Assembly (NCBI GenBank): GCA_029974855.1
Contig: JARKQO010000024.1
Location: 1-37,655, forward strand
Direction: 5' to 3'
Length of the DNA stretch: 37,655 nucleotides
DNA from: Eubacteriales bacterium
GTDB taxonomy: Bacteria > Bacillota_A > Clostridia > Christensenellales > Aristaeellaceae
Numbering within the stretch: position 1 is the stretch's first letter; every line of letters starts with the position of its first letter. The notes below the pieces were generated by a model. The model made no database searches, was not told the DNA's origin, and was given only the letters and a program-made list of their open reading frames with translations. Shown one piece after another: positions 7,361 to 16,303 of this stretch. A program made the translations under genes and the position numbers.

Positions 7361-8326
7361 ATGAAGCGAATCTTAGGGTGTTTGCTATTGGCGATCATGC
7401 TTCTGCCTGGCATGGCAATGGGCGCCCAGGAGAAACCGGGTGCGCCGGAGGCAATCGCGCCGGGCTTTTCCTACCATACCCTCGGCACGGAGGCGGACGG
7501 ACTGGTGCGCCTCCAATATAACCAGGTCCAAGTGGCCGGAGGGCTGTTTATCCTGGAGGACGGCTACCTGAGCGTCGCCTATGAGCAGGAGGAGGATGTG
7601 CTTTCCCCCCATCCGGCCGGGAAGCCGCTCACCTGCCTGAACAGCGACCTGAGCGTCCGCTGGGCCCTTACGGACCAGCGGCTGACCGGGGCGTGGTACA
7701 CGGATTTGCTGGAGCTCCCCGACGCGCTGGTCTTGGGCTGGGAGCGCTCCCGGCTCCAGGAGGGAACGGTCCCTTCCATCGTGCTGATCGAAAAGGGCAC
7801 AGGGGTCATCCGCTGGCAATACGAAGGCCCGCCCACGGAAAACGGCTCCATGGTGTGGATTGGCCAGTGCCGGGCAGACGCGGATGGCAACATCCTGGTG
7901 GGCTCCAACGGCGATCTTCGCGGCAACAAAAGCGGATCAGGCACCCTCTCGCTGCTGGACGCCGCCGACGGCTCGGTGCTGTGGGCCGTGGAATACGGCA
8001 CAGAGTATGGCATGATTTCCATTTCCGACATTTGTCCCCTTGGCGGCGGGTGGCTTTTATACGGCAGGCGCGAAGGGGACCAGATCATCCTGTACGCTGA
8101 TGCCCGGGGCGTGGCGCAGGGCTATTTCACCTTCCGGCCATGGGCTGAGGGCTACGACAGTACATGGCTGCGGCTGATGCCGGCATCACAGGACGCGGCG
8201 TATCTGGGAGGCTGGGAGATGGAAGGGGCGGTAGGCCCTGTGGAGAAGCCCTACCACAACCGCACGCTGTATCTGATGCGCATCGCGGAAGAGACGTTTA
8301 GGAATGTGCCGCGTGAAGGGGAATGA
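7361..8326 (+). CDS. Exported PQQ-type beta-propeller protein
   Basis: A 321-residue exported protein with signal peptide MKRILGCLLLAIMLLPGMAMG. Several propeller-like blades follow, visible as GTGVIRWQYEG, DGNILVGSNGD, DAADGSVLWAVEYG and GGGWLLYGRREG. These resemble the PQQ-like/quinoprotein repeat, which also serves as a binding or scaffold fold without PQQ. No catalytic residues are recognisable. I place the start at 7361 because GGGAGGGG lies about seven bases upstream; an ATG two codons earlier is too close to it. The next gene begins one base after its stop, so the two are certainly co-transcribed. The first codons are nearly identical to the remnant at 1705, showing that this gene family has been duplicated locally. 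Confidence 0.78.
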   Translation: MKRILGCLLLAIMLLPGMAMGAQEKPGAPEAIAPGFSYHTLGTEADGLVRLQYNQVQVAGGLFILEDGYLSVAYEQEEDVLSPHPAGKPLTCLNSDLSVRWALTDQRLTGAWYTDLLELPDALVLGWERSRLQEGTVPSIVLIEKGTGVIRWQYEGPPTENGSMVWIGQCRADADGNILVGSNGDLRGNKSGSGTLSLLDAADGSVLWAVEYGTEYGMISISDICPLGGGWLLYGRREGDQIILYADARGVAQGYFTFRPWAEGYDSTWLRLMPASQDAAYLGGWEMEGAVGPVEKPYHNRTLYLMRIAEETFRNVPREGE

Positions 8327-8327
8327 T

Positions 8328-9425
8328 ATGAAAAAGGCAGTTTGCATCCTTTTATCCATGCTAAGCGTTTCATGGGGGCTTTCGTGTTATGCCCAAGCGG
8401 TACCGGAGCCGGATTATGCGTCATTGCTTCGTGCGGTTGAGGCGCCCTATGAAATCCTTCAAACCGTCGGGGCGGGTGAAAACAGCGGGCGCGTGTTCCT
8501 TCTGCTGCAACAAGGAAGCCTCTACCGTATTTGCATCTTGGAGTATGGCGGCGACGGCTGGCGGCTTGCCCTCCAAAGCAGCTTGATTCCCAAGCGCGGA
8601 GGCGTAATTCCGCAAATTCATATCGGCACATGGGGCAAAACGGAAGATATTCTGTATATCTCTATTTTCTATCTGACCTATTATGATAACATCACGCCGC
8701 GAACCGAAGACAACATCGTATCCCATGCCGACTATTCTTTTTACAAAGCCACCGACGGGTCGTGGCAGATGGGTGACTGTTCTGAGGATAATCACATTGG
8801 CGACTCGGTTCGTTATGGCGGAGCAGCTTTTCTGTACCCTTACGAGATACGCCTCTCGGGCGCGTTTGCCCCCGGTGCGCCGTATGAACATTACCGCTTT
8901 TTTGGCATGCTGGACAGGGACTTGCGGTCCTTCTCCATCGATGATATTCCTTTATCCCCCCAGGACGCGCAACGTATGCTGGACACTGAGAATCTTGCGA
9001 TGGTGAACAATCCCGACCCGGCGGAGGGGCTTCCCTTGCGCACAAGCCCTTCAAAGGATGGGTCCTTTTTGGGGAAGTATTACAACGGCTCTTTAGCGAA
9101 AATATTGGAATATACAGATCGTGAATGGGCAAAGGTGGACATTCTTGGCGTGGAAGGGTATATGGCACGTAAGTACCTGGCGCTGTCGGACGGGTATGAC
9201 AGTGTGGAACAGGCGTTCACCCAACGGTTTCCCGATGCAGGCTTCGATTTGCCGCTATACCAAAATCCTGACGATAGCTCGGCCATTGTCGCCTATGTCC
9301 CGCCGGGTTTTGAAGTGTTCCAATGGGGCGTGACAGAGAACGGATGGAGCCATGTGCTATATGATAATATTGGCGGCTACATGCAAAGCGTCCATTTGGA
9401 GGAAGACCTTAGTTGGATGCGCTAA
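8328..9425 (+). CDS. Exported SH3b-domain protein
   Basis: A 365-residue exported protein. The signal peptide ends around AQA (residue 24). Residues of about 30-215 are a domain I do not recognise. A bacterial SH3 (SH3b) domain occupies about 224-286 (VNNPDPAEGLPLRT, LGKYYNGSLAKIL, GVEGYMARKYLAL), and a second, more divergent one lies at about 305-360 (LPLYQNPDDSSAIVAYVPPG, GGYMQSVHL). SH3b domains usually bind peptidoglycan cross-bridges or surface ligands. The ATG at 8328 follows the upstream stop by one base, with AAGGGG at 8315-8320. The first SH3b domain is clearly the same module as the A-type repeats of the next gene. Confidence 0.82.
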   Translation: MKKAVCILLSMLSVSWGLSCYAQAVPEPDYASLLRAVEAPYEILQTVGAGENSGRVFLLLQQGSLYRICILEYGGDGWRLALQSSLIPKRGGVIPQIHIGTWGKTEDILYISIFYLTYYDNITPRTEDNIVSHADYSFYKATDGSWQMGDCSEDNHIGDSVRYGGAAFLYPYEIRLSGAFAPGAPYEHYRFFGMLDRDLRSFSIDDIPLSPQDAQRMLDTENLAMVNNPDPAEGLPLRTSPSKDGSFLGKYYNGSLAKILEYTDREWAKVDILGVEGYMARKYLALSDGYDSVEQAFTQRFPDAGFDLPLYQNPDDSSAIVAYVPPGFEVFQWGVTENGWSHVLYDNIGGYMQSVHLEEDLSWMR

Positions 9426-9519
9426 GGGGTATTCATGGAAATTGAGACGGTATGGAATTTTTCTTCCTCCATTTCCGTTATTTGGGATAAGAACGTATCA
9501 GCGAAGGAGAGAAGTCATC

Positions 9520-10533
9520 ATGAAGAGGCGAATCATCTCATTGGTTCTCATTTTGGGGTTGGTAATCACCTTAACCGTCACCTCAACCGCAATGGCGGAC
9601 AAAGGAACTTCCACCATGACAGCCGAAACAACCGCCGTCGTAAACAACCCGGATCCCGACGACAGGCTTAACCTGAGAACAAGGCCCAGCGAGGACGCGC
9701 CTACCCTGGGGAAATACTATAACGGCACCTTTGTTGAAGTATTAGAGGATGAGAAAGACGGCTGGATGAAGGTTCGTATCTTTTCGCTGGAAGGATACAT
9801 GATGGCAAAGTTTATGGTGGCCCCGGATCGGATTCCGATTGGCGCCGCCACAATCCCAGCCGTGAAAATTAAAAACCCGGGCGGCACGGGTTTGAATTTG
9901 CGCAAGGCCCAATCCATGAATTCGGCTTCTCTTGGCCTGTACAAGAACGGGCAAACGGTTCGGGTATTTGGCCTGAGCGAAACCTGGTGCCATGTGCAAA
10001 CCGAGGATGGAAAAGTTGGATTTATGCTGCGGGAGCAACTCTCGCCTGTGCCCCAGTACCACAAGGAATCAACCGCAACGGCACAGGATGGATTTGGCAC
10101 GGTGCATAACCCAAATCCCCAGGACAGGCTCCACCTTAGAACTGAGCCAAGCGAAAGGGCCCCTTCTTTGGGGAAATATTACAACGGCGTTGCCGTTACT
10201 TTGTTAGGGGATGTGAAAGACGGCTGGGTAAAGGTTCAGATTGGAAATCTCAAAGGGTTCATGAACGCGGAATTTTTAGAAACAGGTCGGAACCAACAAG
10301 CCGTTGCATCAGCGATGCCCTATGTGACGGTTAGCAATGCTGGCGGCACTGGTTTGCACTTGAGGGAAACCCAATCCACCTCCTCCAAATCCCGCGCTTT
10401 GCTCAATAACGGCTCCACAGTGCTGGTATATGGCGTCGGCGAAACATGGTGCCATGTGGAAGCGCCTGATGGAAAAGTGGGGTTCATGCTGCGAGAGAAG
10501 CTTTCCCCTGTGCTTGAGTATAACAAAAACTGA
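9520..10533 (+). CDS. Exported protein with four SH3b domains in an A-B-A-B order
   Basis: A 337-residue protein with signal peptide (residues 1-26, cleavage likely after AMA) followed only by SH3b domains: A1 about 39-101 (VNNPDPDDRLNLRT, LGKYYNG), B1 about 114-180 (NPGGTGLNLRKAQS, ETWCHVQTEDGKVGFMLRE), A2 about 194-256 and B2 about 268-334. The A and B pairs are tandem copies, so the gene arose by duplication of a two-domain unit. The likely role is binding of the cell wall or a secreted ligand. The ATG at 9520 follows a GAAGGAGAG site. It lies 94 bases after the preceding gene on the same strand. Third-position base use is less GC-rich than in the downstream operon, hinting at a different history. 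Confidence 0.87.
   Translation: MKRRIISLVLILGLVITLTVTSTAMADKGTSTMTAETTAVVNNPDPDDRLNLRTRPSEDAPTLGKYYNGTFVEVLEDEKDGWMKVRIFSLEGYMMAKFMVAPDRIPIGAATIPAVKIKNPGGTGLNLRKAQSMNSASLGLYKNGQTVRVFGLSETWCHVQTEDGKVGFMLREQLSPVPQYHKESTATAQDGFGTVHNPNPQDRLHLRTEPSERAPSLGKYYNGVAVTLLGDVKDGWVKVQIGNLKGFMNAEFLETGRNQQAVASAMPYVTVSNAGGTGLHLRETQSTSSKSRALLNNGSTVLVYGVGETWCHVEAPDGKVGFMLREKLSPVLEYNKN
9634..10521 (+). repeat. Tandem duplication of an SH3b pair
   Basis: Two copies of a roughly 420-430 bp unit (9634-10059 and 10099-10521) encode the A-B SH3b pair. Shared coding blocks include LGKYYNG, ETWCHV, DGKVGFMLRE and LSPV at matching positions. The linker between the copies is about 13 codons. Confidence 0.8.
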
Positions 10534-10589
10534 AGCGGCGGGGGGGACCGCTGACAACGATGCACGCTCCCTTGGGCAGCGGCCTAGCG

Positions 10590-11510
10590 TTACCCTAGAT
10601 CCGCCTGGGCCCATATCCCGGCAACAGCTTCAACGATAGCCCGCTTTTGGCTTTCGTCCAGTGCGATGCTTGGCTGCGCCATCCGCGCACTCCCGATTCC
10701 CATGGCCTCCAGAAGCACCTTGCGCGCATACACCGGGGCAAGCCGCGTAGGCGTGCAGCCGTTGATGGTACGGTTGATGTGATCCAGCGTCTTTTGAAGG
10801 CGCAGGGCCAGCGGCAGCTCCTTGGCGGCAACCGAGTCGATCAACCGGCGAAATAGCTTGGGGTGTACGTTTGCCAAGGAGGGTACCGCTCCGTCCGCTC
10901 CCATTCGCAGGCTTTCAAGGATCAGCCGTTCTTCCCCAATGAGCACGCTGAGGGGGTACTCCTTGCGGATATCCAACAGCTTGGAAACATACCTGATATT
11001 GCCGCCGCTATCCTTGATACCCGCAATCAGGCGGTCCTTTGCCAGCGATTCAATGACGCCCAAATCGATATCCATGCCAAAGATATCAGGCAAGTTATAC
11101 AAGACCACAGGCCTGTGGACCTGTTCGCACACCTGTTCAAAAAAAATGCGCTGTTCCTTTGGGCTGCGGGCAGGGTAGTAGATGGGCAGCGTCAAAACAA
11201 AGGCGTCCGCTCCCATCCCTTCCATGACACGGGCCTTTTCCACCACTTTTTTCGCACCGCAATCAGAGACCCCCACATAGATTGGCTTTTGTCCGCCGCC
11301 GCAGCGCAGGGCCGTTTCCACCACATGCATTGCGACTGTATCCGGCAAGCGGCAAAACTCGCCTGCTGTGCCAAGCACAAATAACCCGTCCACACCGCCG
11401 TTTACCACATGTAGGATCAGCTTTTCAAATGCCTGGCGGTCCAACCCCTCGTCTGGCAGTAGCGGAGTCAACAGAGGCACAACCACGCCCCGTGCAGTCA
11501 GCGTTCCCAT
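10590..11510 (-). CDS. DapA/NanA-family class I aldolase (dihydrodipicolinate synthase-like lyase)
   Basis: A 306-residue TIM-barrel lyase of the N-acetylneuraminate lyase/dihydrodipicolinate synthase family. The Schiff-base lysine is K166 in IAGIKDSGGN, the catalytic tyrosine is Y138 in VVLYNLPDIFG, and the substrate-loop motif is GTAGEF (47-52) in place of the usual GTTGE/GSTGE. These enzymes cleave or condense pyruvate with an aldehyde. Its place as the last gene of an importer operon argues for a catabolic aldolase acting on a sugar acid or similar 2-keto acid rather than lysine synthesis. The ATG at 11510 is preferred over 11516 because GGAGG then lies six bases upstream. It sits 22 bases after the permease gene. 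Confidence 0.88.
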   Translation of the reverse strand: MGTLTARGVVVPLLTPLLPDEGLDRQAFEKLILHVVNGGVDGLFVLGTAGEFCRLPDTVAMHVVETALRCGGGQKPIYVGVSDCGAKKVVEKARVMEGMGADAFVLTLPIYYPARSPKEQRIFFEQVCEQVHRPVVLYNLPDIFGMDIDLGVIESLAKDRLIAGIKDSGGNIRYVSKLLDIRKEYPLSVLIGEERLILESLRMGADGAVPSLANVHPKLFRRLIDSVAAKELPLALRLQKTLDHINRTINGCTPTRLAPVYARKVLLEAMGIGSARMAQPSIALDESQKRAIVEAVAGIWAQADLG

Positions 11511-11532
11511 GGCCATCCTCCTTGTTTGTTTG

Positions 11533-12369
11533 CTAACCCTTGATGCCGGATGATACGATTCCCTCCACAAAGAACCGCTGAAGCGCCAGAAACAGGATCA
11601 GCGTGGGAATAATGGCCATAAAGCCAGCCGCCAGGGACATCCCGTAGGATGCGGGCGCCCCTGCCGCGCCACCCGTAACTCCCATGAATTGGGATAACCC
11701 TACCGACAACAGCTTTTTTTCCGCGCTGCCAATGGTGATCATCGGCCACAAAAAGTTGTTCCAGCTGCTGACGAAGGACAGCAGCGAGACAGACGCAAGA
11801 ACGGGCTGCGACAGGGGTAACACAATCTGCAAAAAGATGCGCCACTCGCCGGCCCCATCAATAAACGCCGCCTCATCCAACTCGGAGGGCAATTCCTGAA
11901 AGAAATTCTTCAGCAGATACACGCCCGTCACGTTGGCCGCCGATGGCAGCACCAGCGACGCGTATGTGTTGGTGAGCGAAACGGATGAAAACATCAGATA
12001 CAGCGGGATTACATAAGCCTGTATGGGAATGAAGAGCATGGCCACCATGATGCCAAAGAACAGCTTATGCCCGCGAAACCGAAGCTTTCCCAAGGCGTAT
12101 GCCGCACAGGCCTGAACCATCAGGGCAACCACACAGGACAACAAACTCACATACAGCGTGTTGCCAATCCAGCGTAAAAAATCAAATTTTTGAAACACCA
12201 TGGCGTAGTTTTCCAGCGTGGGGGCCTTCACAAGCCAGCGGGGCGGATAACGAAGAATATCGCTTTCAAACTTGAAGGAACACACCACCGCCCACAGCAC
12301 CGGCAGAATAAACACCAGGGCCACCAGCATGATGAGCATAGATTGCAAGGGCTTCTTCCATCTCTTCAT
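11533..12369 (-). CDS. ABC transporter permease, MalG type
   Basis: A 278-residue inner-membrane permease of the carbohydrate-uptake ABC class, with six predicted helices starting at MLIMLVALVFILPVLW. The coupling EAA loop is EAAFIDGAGEWRIF at about residues 185-198, which docks the ATPase. The C-terminal FFVEGIVSSGIKG is typical of MalG-type subunits. It starts three bases after the stop of its MalF-type partner. No ATPase gene is present in the operon, so a shared MsmX-like ATPase elsewhere is expected. Confidence 0.94.
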   Translation of the reverse strand: MKRWKKPLQSMLIMLVALVFILPVLWAVVCSFKFESDILRYPPRWLVKAPTLENYAMVFQKFDFLRWIGNTLYVSLLSCVVALMVQACAAYALGKLRFRGHKLFFGIMVAMLFIPIQAYVIPLYLMFSSVSLTNTYASLVLPSAANVTGVYLLKNFFQELPSELDEAAFIDGAGEWRIFLQIVLPLSQPVLASVSLLSFVSSWNNFLWPMITIGSAEKKLLSVGLSQFMGVTGGAAGAPASYGMSLAAGFMAIIPTLILFLALQRFFVEGIVSSGIKG

Positions 12370-12372
12370 GCA

Positions 12373-13236
12373 TTACACCTCCGCCCATCTGCGGATGAGG
12401 TTCTGCAATATCACAAGCAGCATCAGGACCGCCAGGACGATCACCCCGATGGCAGAACCATATCCCAGCTTGAAATTCTGGAATCCCGAGACGTACATGT
12501 ACTGAACAAGCGTCAATGTGGATGTGCCGGGCCCTCCCCCGGTCATCACGTAGATGTGGTCAAACGCTTGAACAACGTTGATCATGGTCAGCGTGACCAC
12601 CACGGAGATAACCGGCGTCAGCATCGGGATCGTGATGTGAAGCATCGCTTTCCAGGGCGAGGCGCCGTCGATGTTGGCGCTCTCGTATAAATCGGAAGGG
12701 ATGCCTTGCAACCCCGCCAGCAGCAAAACAACATTATATCCAACCAGCCACCACACGGTTGTGATGCAGATGGACGCCAGCGCCATGGACTGATTGGTCA
12801 GCCATGCCTGGGCTGGCAAGCCGGCCAATCCAATGTAGTAGTTCAGGAGTCCATAATTAGCGTCATAGAACCATTTCCACATGATGCCGATCGCCGCGGG
12901 CATCAATACATAGGGCAGGAATATCATGGAGCGCGCCGCGTTGCGCAATCCGATTTTGCGGTTCAAAAGCACCGCCAGCCCGAAGGAGATCACCAACAAC
13001 AGCGGGACGCAGGCGGCAAGCAGCACCAGCGTGTGCGAGAGCGCCGCCAGAAAGTGCCTGTCTCCGAAGAGCTTTACAAAGTTGGTGAACCCGTTGAATT
13101 TGGGGGTTCCAATGATATTCCAGGAAAACATGCTTACGCCAATGCCCAACAGGCTTGGCAGAAGCCGCACAAAGAAAAACACGATCGCGTAGGGCAGCAG
13201 AAACGAAAGCGTCACCAACCCACCGTGTCTGCGCAT
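12373..13236 (-). CDS. ABC transporter permease, MalF type
   Basis: A 287-residue permease with six predicted helices. The short N-terminal tail leads into LVTLSFLLPYAIVFFFV, the segment GLRNAARSMIFLPYVLMPA is typical, and the EAA-type loop is YESANIDGASPWKAM. The family partner of the MalG-type gene downstream, it forms the heterodimeric channel for the substrate delivered by the binding protein encoded upstream. A G-rich ribosome site precedes the ATG at 13236. Only three bases separate it from the next gene. Confidence 0.94.
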   Translation of the reverse strand: MRRHGGLVTLSFLLPYAIVFFFVRLLPSLLGIGVSMFSWNIIGTPKFNGFTNFVKLFGDRHFLAALSHTLVLLAACVPLLLVISFGLAVLLNRKIGLRNAARSMIFLPYVLMPAAIGIMWKWFYDANYGLLNYYIGLAGLPAQAWLTNQSMALASICITTVWWLVGYNVVLLLAGLQGIPSDLYESANIDGASPWKAMLHITIPMLTPVISVVVTLTMINVVQAFDHIYVMTGGGPGTSTLTLVQYMYVSGFQNFKLGYGSAIGVIVLAVLMLLVILQNLIRRWAEV

Positions 13237-13303
13237 GCCTTATCCCCCCTATTGTGGCTGTGCCGTCACGGGAGGGCGACGGCACAACCACATTGGATCC
13301 TAT

Positions 13304-14599
13304 TTATTGGTCTAGCACCAGGTTGATGTCTTCAATCAGCTGCCGTGTTACCTCTTCCGGCGGCATCTGATTGAGGATTGCGTTCTGAGCGGCGCTCAGA
13401 ATCGGGCTGGGGGCTACGGACGTGAAAATCTGCGTCGCGTACACCACGGTCTGGCAGGCCTGCATGTAGGGGATTTCTGAAAGGAATGCCTCCAGCAGCG
13501 GGCGCGTTTCCAGCGCCTTTTGCTGCAGCGCCAGCTTGGCGGGCATCTGCCCGGAGGTCATGAACACCTCGGAATCCGCAAAGAAGTTGACAAACTCAAT
13601 CGCCATGGCGCGCCGCGCCTCGTCCCTGCTGACTGGCAAGGTGAGCATTTCCGTGCAGGTCCAGGCGCCCTGCTGGTCAAACACCTTGGGCATGGGAGCG
13701 GTTTTCACCGTAAAGGCGGGATTCACCTTGGCCACCGTGGCAAGGCCCCAGGAGGGCTGAACCACCATCGCGGAATTCTGGGACATGAAGTTGTCAAAAT
13801 GCGACATCTCGTTCTGGGCAACCACGCCGTACTTGTAGATCAGGTCCTGGATCCATTGCCAAGCCTGATTGCTCTTCTCTTCATTGATGCTCACTTGGGA
13901 GTAGCCCTCGGTAAACAGATCGCCCCGCTCTCCCTGCTGTAGCATCAACGTGTACCACAGATAGAAGCCGTGGTGGTTGCTGGGCAGGCTAAGCCCGTAC
14001 TGCACGATATTGTTCTTGTCGAAGCCCTCTTGGGTACTGTTCTTGCCGTTGGCGTCGATGGTCAGCTTCTGCGCGGCGGCAATGAACTCTTCGCCCGTCT
14101 GGGGGAATGCTTCGATGCCGGCCTTGGCGAAAGCATCCGCATTGTAGTAGATGCCCTGTGGGCTGGAATCAATTGGTATGCCGTAAACCTGCCCTTTGTA
14201 CAGCGCGCTTTCCCAAGCCGCCGGGTTGAAATCCTTCTCCAGCTGCACGCTGGTGACGCCCTCCGGCATGGGATCGATGATGCCGTTGTCCGCCAGCTGG
14301 GCCAGCTGCATGTTCTGTATGGCCAGCACATCCACGGTATTTCCCGCCGCCACTTCCGTAAACAGCTTCGCAAACAGAGGCGTCCACTGAAGCAGCGTCA
14401 GGTTCACCTCCACACCAGGATGAAGCGCCGTGAATTCATCCACGATTTGCTGCACAATGGCCACATCGTCACCGGACCAACCGCCATAGATTTCAAGCGT
14501 CATCGGCGCGTCCGCAAAGGAAACGGCAGGGACGGTAAACAAGGCCAGCAGGCACACCAGGCTCCATGTAATGATACGCTTCAGGTTAGTCTTCATCAT
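13304..14599 (-). CDS. Extracellular substrate-binding protein, family 1
   Basis: A 431-residue secreted binding protein. The signal peptide (residues 1-29, cleavage likely after SFA) has no lipobox cysteine. The mature start LEIYGGWSGDD, the helix IVQQIVDEFTALHPGVEV and the later YGIPIDSSPQGIYYNADAF are characteristic of sugar-type family-1 binding proteins. It captures the substrate of the operon and hands it to the two permeases encoded next. The ATG at 14599 has AGGAG five bases upstream. How a non-lipidated binding protein is retained at a Gram-positive surface is unclear; an uncleaved signal helix is possible. Confidence 0.93.
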   Translation of the reverse strand: MMKTNLKRIITWSLVCLLALFTVPAVSFADAPMTLEIYGGWSGDDVAIVQQIVDEFTALHPGVEVNLTLLQWTPLFAKLFTEVAAGNTVDVLAIQNMQLAQLADNGIIDPMPEGVTSVQLEKDFNPAAWESALYKGQVYGIPIDSSPQGIYYNADAFAKAGIEAFPQTGEEFIAAAQKLTIDANGKNSTQEGFDKNNIVQYGLSLPSNHHGFYLWYTLMLQQGERGDLFTEGYSQVSINEEKSNQAWQWIQDLIYKYGVVAQNEMSHFDNFMSQNSAMVVQPSWGLATVAKVNPAFTVKTAPMPKVFDQQGAWTCTEMLTLPVSRDEARRAMAIEFVNFFADSEVFMTSGQMPAKLALQQKALETRPLLEAFLSEIPYMQACQTVVYATQIFTSVAPSPILSAAQNAILNQMPPEEVTRQLIEDINLVLDQ

Positions 14600-14640
14600 G
14601 GTTACTCCTTTCTAAATCGAAGGTACTGTTGGCACAGGGG

Positions 14641-16272
14641 TCAAACCTCTTTTCGTCTGGCAATCACCTCCCCCTCTTGCATCCCAATGCAAACAAGATA
14701 GGGGTTTGGGTCCTTCGCGGGATGGTCTTCACGGAAATGGCATCCCCTGCTCTCCCTCCGTTCCAGCGCCGCCAGAATCAGCGCTTCGGATACCAGCAGC
14801 ATGTTTTGAAGCTCCTGTGAATTTCTGGCGGCCATACCCCCCTCCTGCCACCTTTGACGCATGGTCCTGATTTCGCTTAAGGCGGCTGTCAGGTCCTTTT
14901 GGTTTCTGCAAACGTTGGCCGCATTCCAAACAAGGTCCCGCACCCGCTCCTTGAGTTCCTTGATCCGCCAATCGGCGCATTGCCCGCTTCCATCTGCCGG
15001 CCCTTGTACCGGCGGCTCCCCGTAAACCGCCGGATGCCTCTGGGCAAACGCGCTGGCACAGCGCCCGGCGATCTCGCCAAATACCTGACAGGTTGCGTGC
15101 ATATTCCCGCCCAGCCTATCCGCCCCGTGCGGGCCGGCCATGACCTCCCCGGCGGCGAATAACCCGGGAACGCGGCTCATAGCCTGCCGGTCCACCACCA
15201 CGCCGCCATTGAAGGCGTGGGCGTGAAGGGCGATGTCCATGGGCTGCTTGAGAGGATCATGCTTGGCGTCAAACCATCTGTACCACATCCGCCACAGCGG
15301 GGCGGCCTCCAGCTGGTTCAGCGGTATCCCCTTCAGCGATACCTGGACGCCCTCTCCTGTGCGCCGCATCTTCTTGAACATGGCCACGTCCAGCCACATG
15401 CTTGGATCACTTACGGAATACGGATGGTGCTTTGCGCGCAACGCCAGCAGCTCCGCGACCGGGTATCCCTTTAGTTCGGATTCGTCAATGCCGATCTCGG
15501 GATTCAGGTAAAGCACGCGATCCAGAAACGGAACCTTCCCGATGGGCTTCATCAGCCCCCAGCTGATTTGCACATATTCCAGATTTGCCAGCTCGCAGCC
15601 CGCGCGCAGCGCCAGGGCAAGGCCGTCCCCGGTCATCTCGTTGGTTGCGAAATGATGGGCATAAAGGCCGGTGCCTCCCCCTGTGGCAAGCACTGTGGCC
15701 CCCGCCCGGATCACGGCGTCCCCCTGCTGTGCGGTGAGCGCGCGGGCCCCAACGCAACGGCCGTCCTCAATCAGCAGCTCGGTGGCCATCCAGCCTTCCA
15801 CAACCTTGATCCCAAGGCCGTCCACAGCCTTGCGCAGCCGGTCCCGGATCATATCGACCCCCGTCACCTGGTAGCAGCGCTTGTGGGTGGAATAGCATCC
15901 CACGCATTGATATACATGGCCGTCGTCCTGGCGGTCAAAGGGAAGCCCAAGCAACGGCAACATATCGCCGGCGCGGCGCGGCGCGTTTTCCGCCAGTATT
16001 CGGGCAAGCTCCTCGTCGCACATGCCTTGCGCCGCCGCCATGATCTCCTGAAAGTGGATTTCCGGCGAATCCATCGGGTCCGACTCCCGGGTGGCAGCTT
16101 GCATACCCCAGCCATAGCTCAAAGGATAATAGGTTGCGCCGCCTTTTCCAAAGGCGCTTTTGCAGAGCAAAATCACATCCTCCGCGCCCGTCATCTTTGC
16201 CGAGATTGCCGCCCGCACCCCCGCCGCTCCCGCGCCAATCACCAATACGTCACACAGCAACGATGTTCCCAT
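14641..16272 (-). CDS. FAD-dependent oxidoreductase, fumarate reductase/succinate dehydrogenase flavoprotein-like
   Basis: A 543-residue flavoprotein of the FAD-binding 2 family. The Rossmann motif is GAGAAG (13-18). FAD and substrate loops follow as GKGGATYYPLSYG, ATGGGTGLYAHHFATN and the C-terminal GLFAAGEVMAGPHGADRLGG. No haem or quinone-binding partner is encoded nearby, and no signal peptide is present, so I expect a soluble cytosolic oxidoreductase. In this operon it probably oxidises or reduces the imported compound before or after the lyase step. The ATG at 16272 has GGGAGGG upstream and begins just ahead of the nucleotide-binding strand. It lies 31 bases after the IclR gene. Confidence 0.85.
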   Translation of the reverse strand: MGTSLLCDVLVIGAGAAGVRAAISAKMTGAEDVILLCKSAFGKGGATYYPLSYGWGMQAATRESDPMDSPEIHFQEIMAAAQGMCDEELARILAENAPRRAGDMLPLLGLPFDRQDDGHVYQCVGCYSTHKRCYQVTGVDMIRDRLRKAVDGLGIKVVEGWMATELLIEDGRCVGARALTAQQGDAVIRAGATVLATGGGTGLYAHHFATNEMTGDGLALALRAGCELANLEYVQISWGLMKPIGKVPFLDRVLYLNPEIGIDESELKGYPVAELLALRAKHHPYSVSDPSMWLDVAMFKKMRRTGEGVQVSLKGIPLNQLEAAPLWRMWYRWFDAKHDPLKQPMDIALHAHAFNGGVVVDRQAMSRVPGLFAAGEVMAGPHGADRLGGNMHATCQVFGEIAGRCASAFAQRHPAVYGEPPVQGPADGSGQCADWRIKELKERVRDLVWNAANVCRNQKDLTAALSEIRTMRQRWQEGGMAARNSQELQNMLLVSEALILAALERRESRGCHFREDHPAKDPNPYLVCIGMQEGEVIARRKEV

Positions 16273-16303
16273 CACAAGCCCTCCCCATGAATACCCCACT
16301 GGG

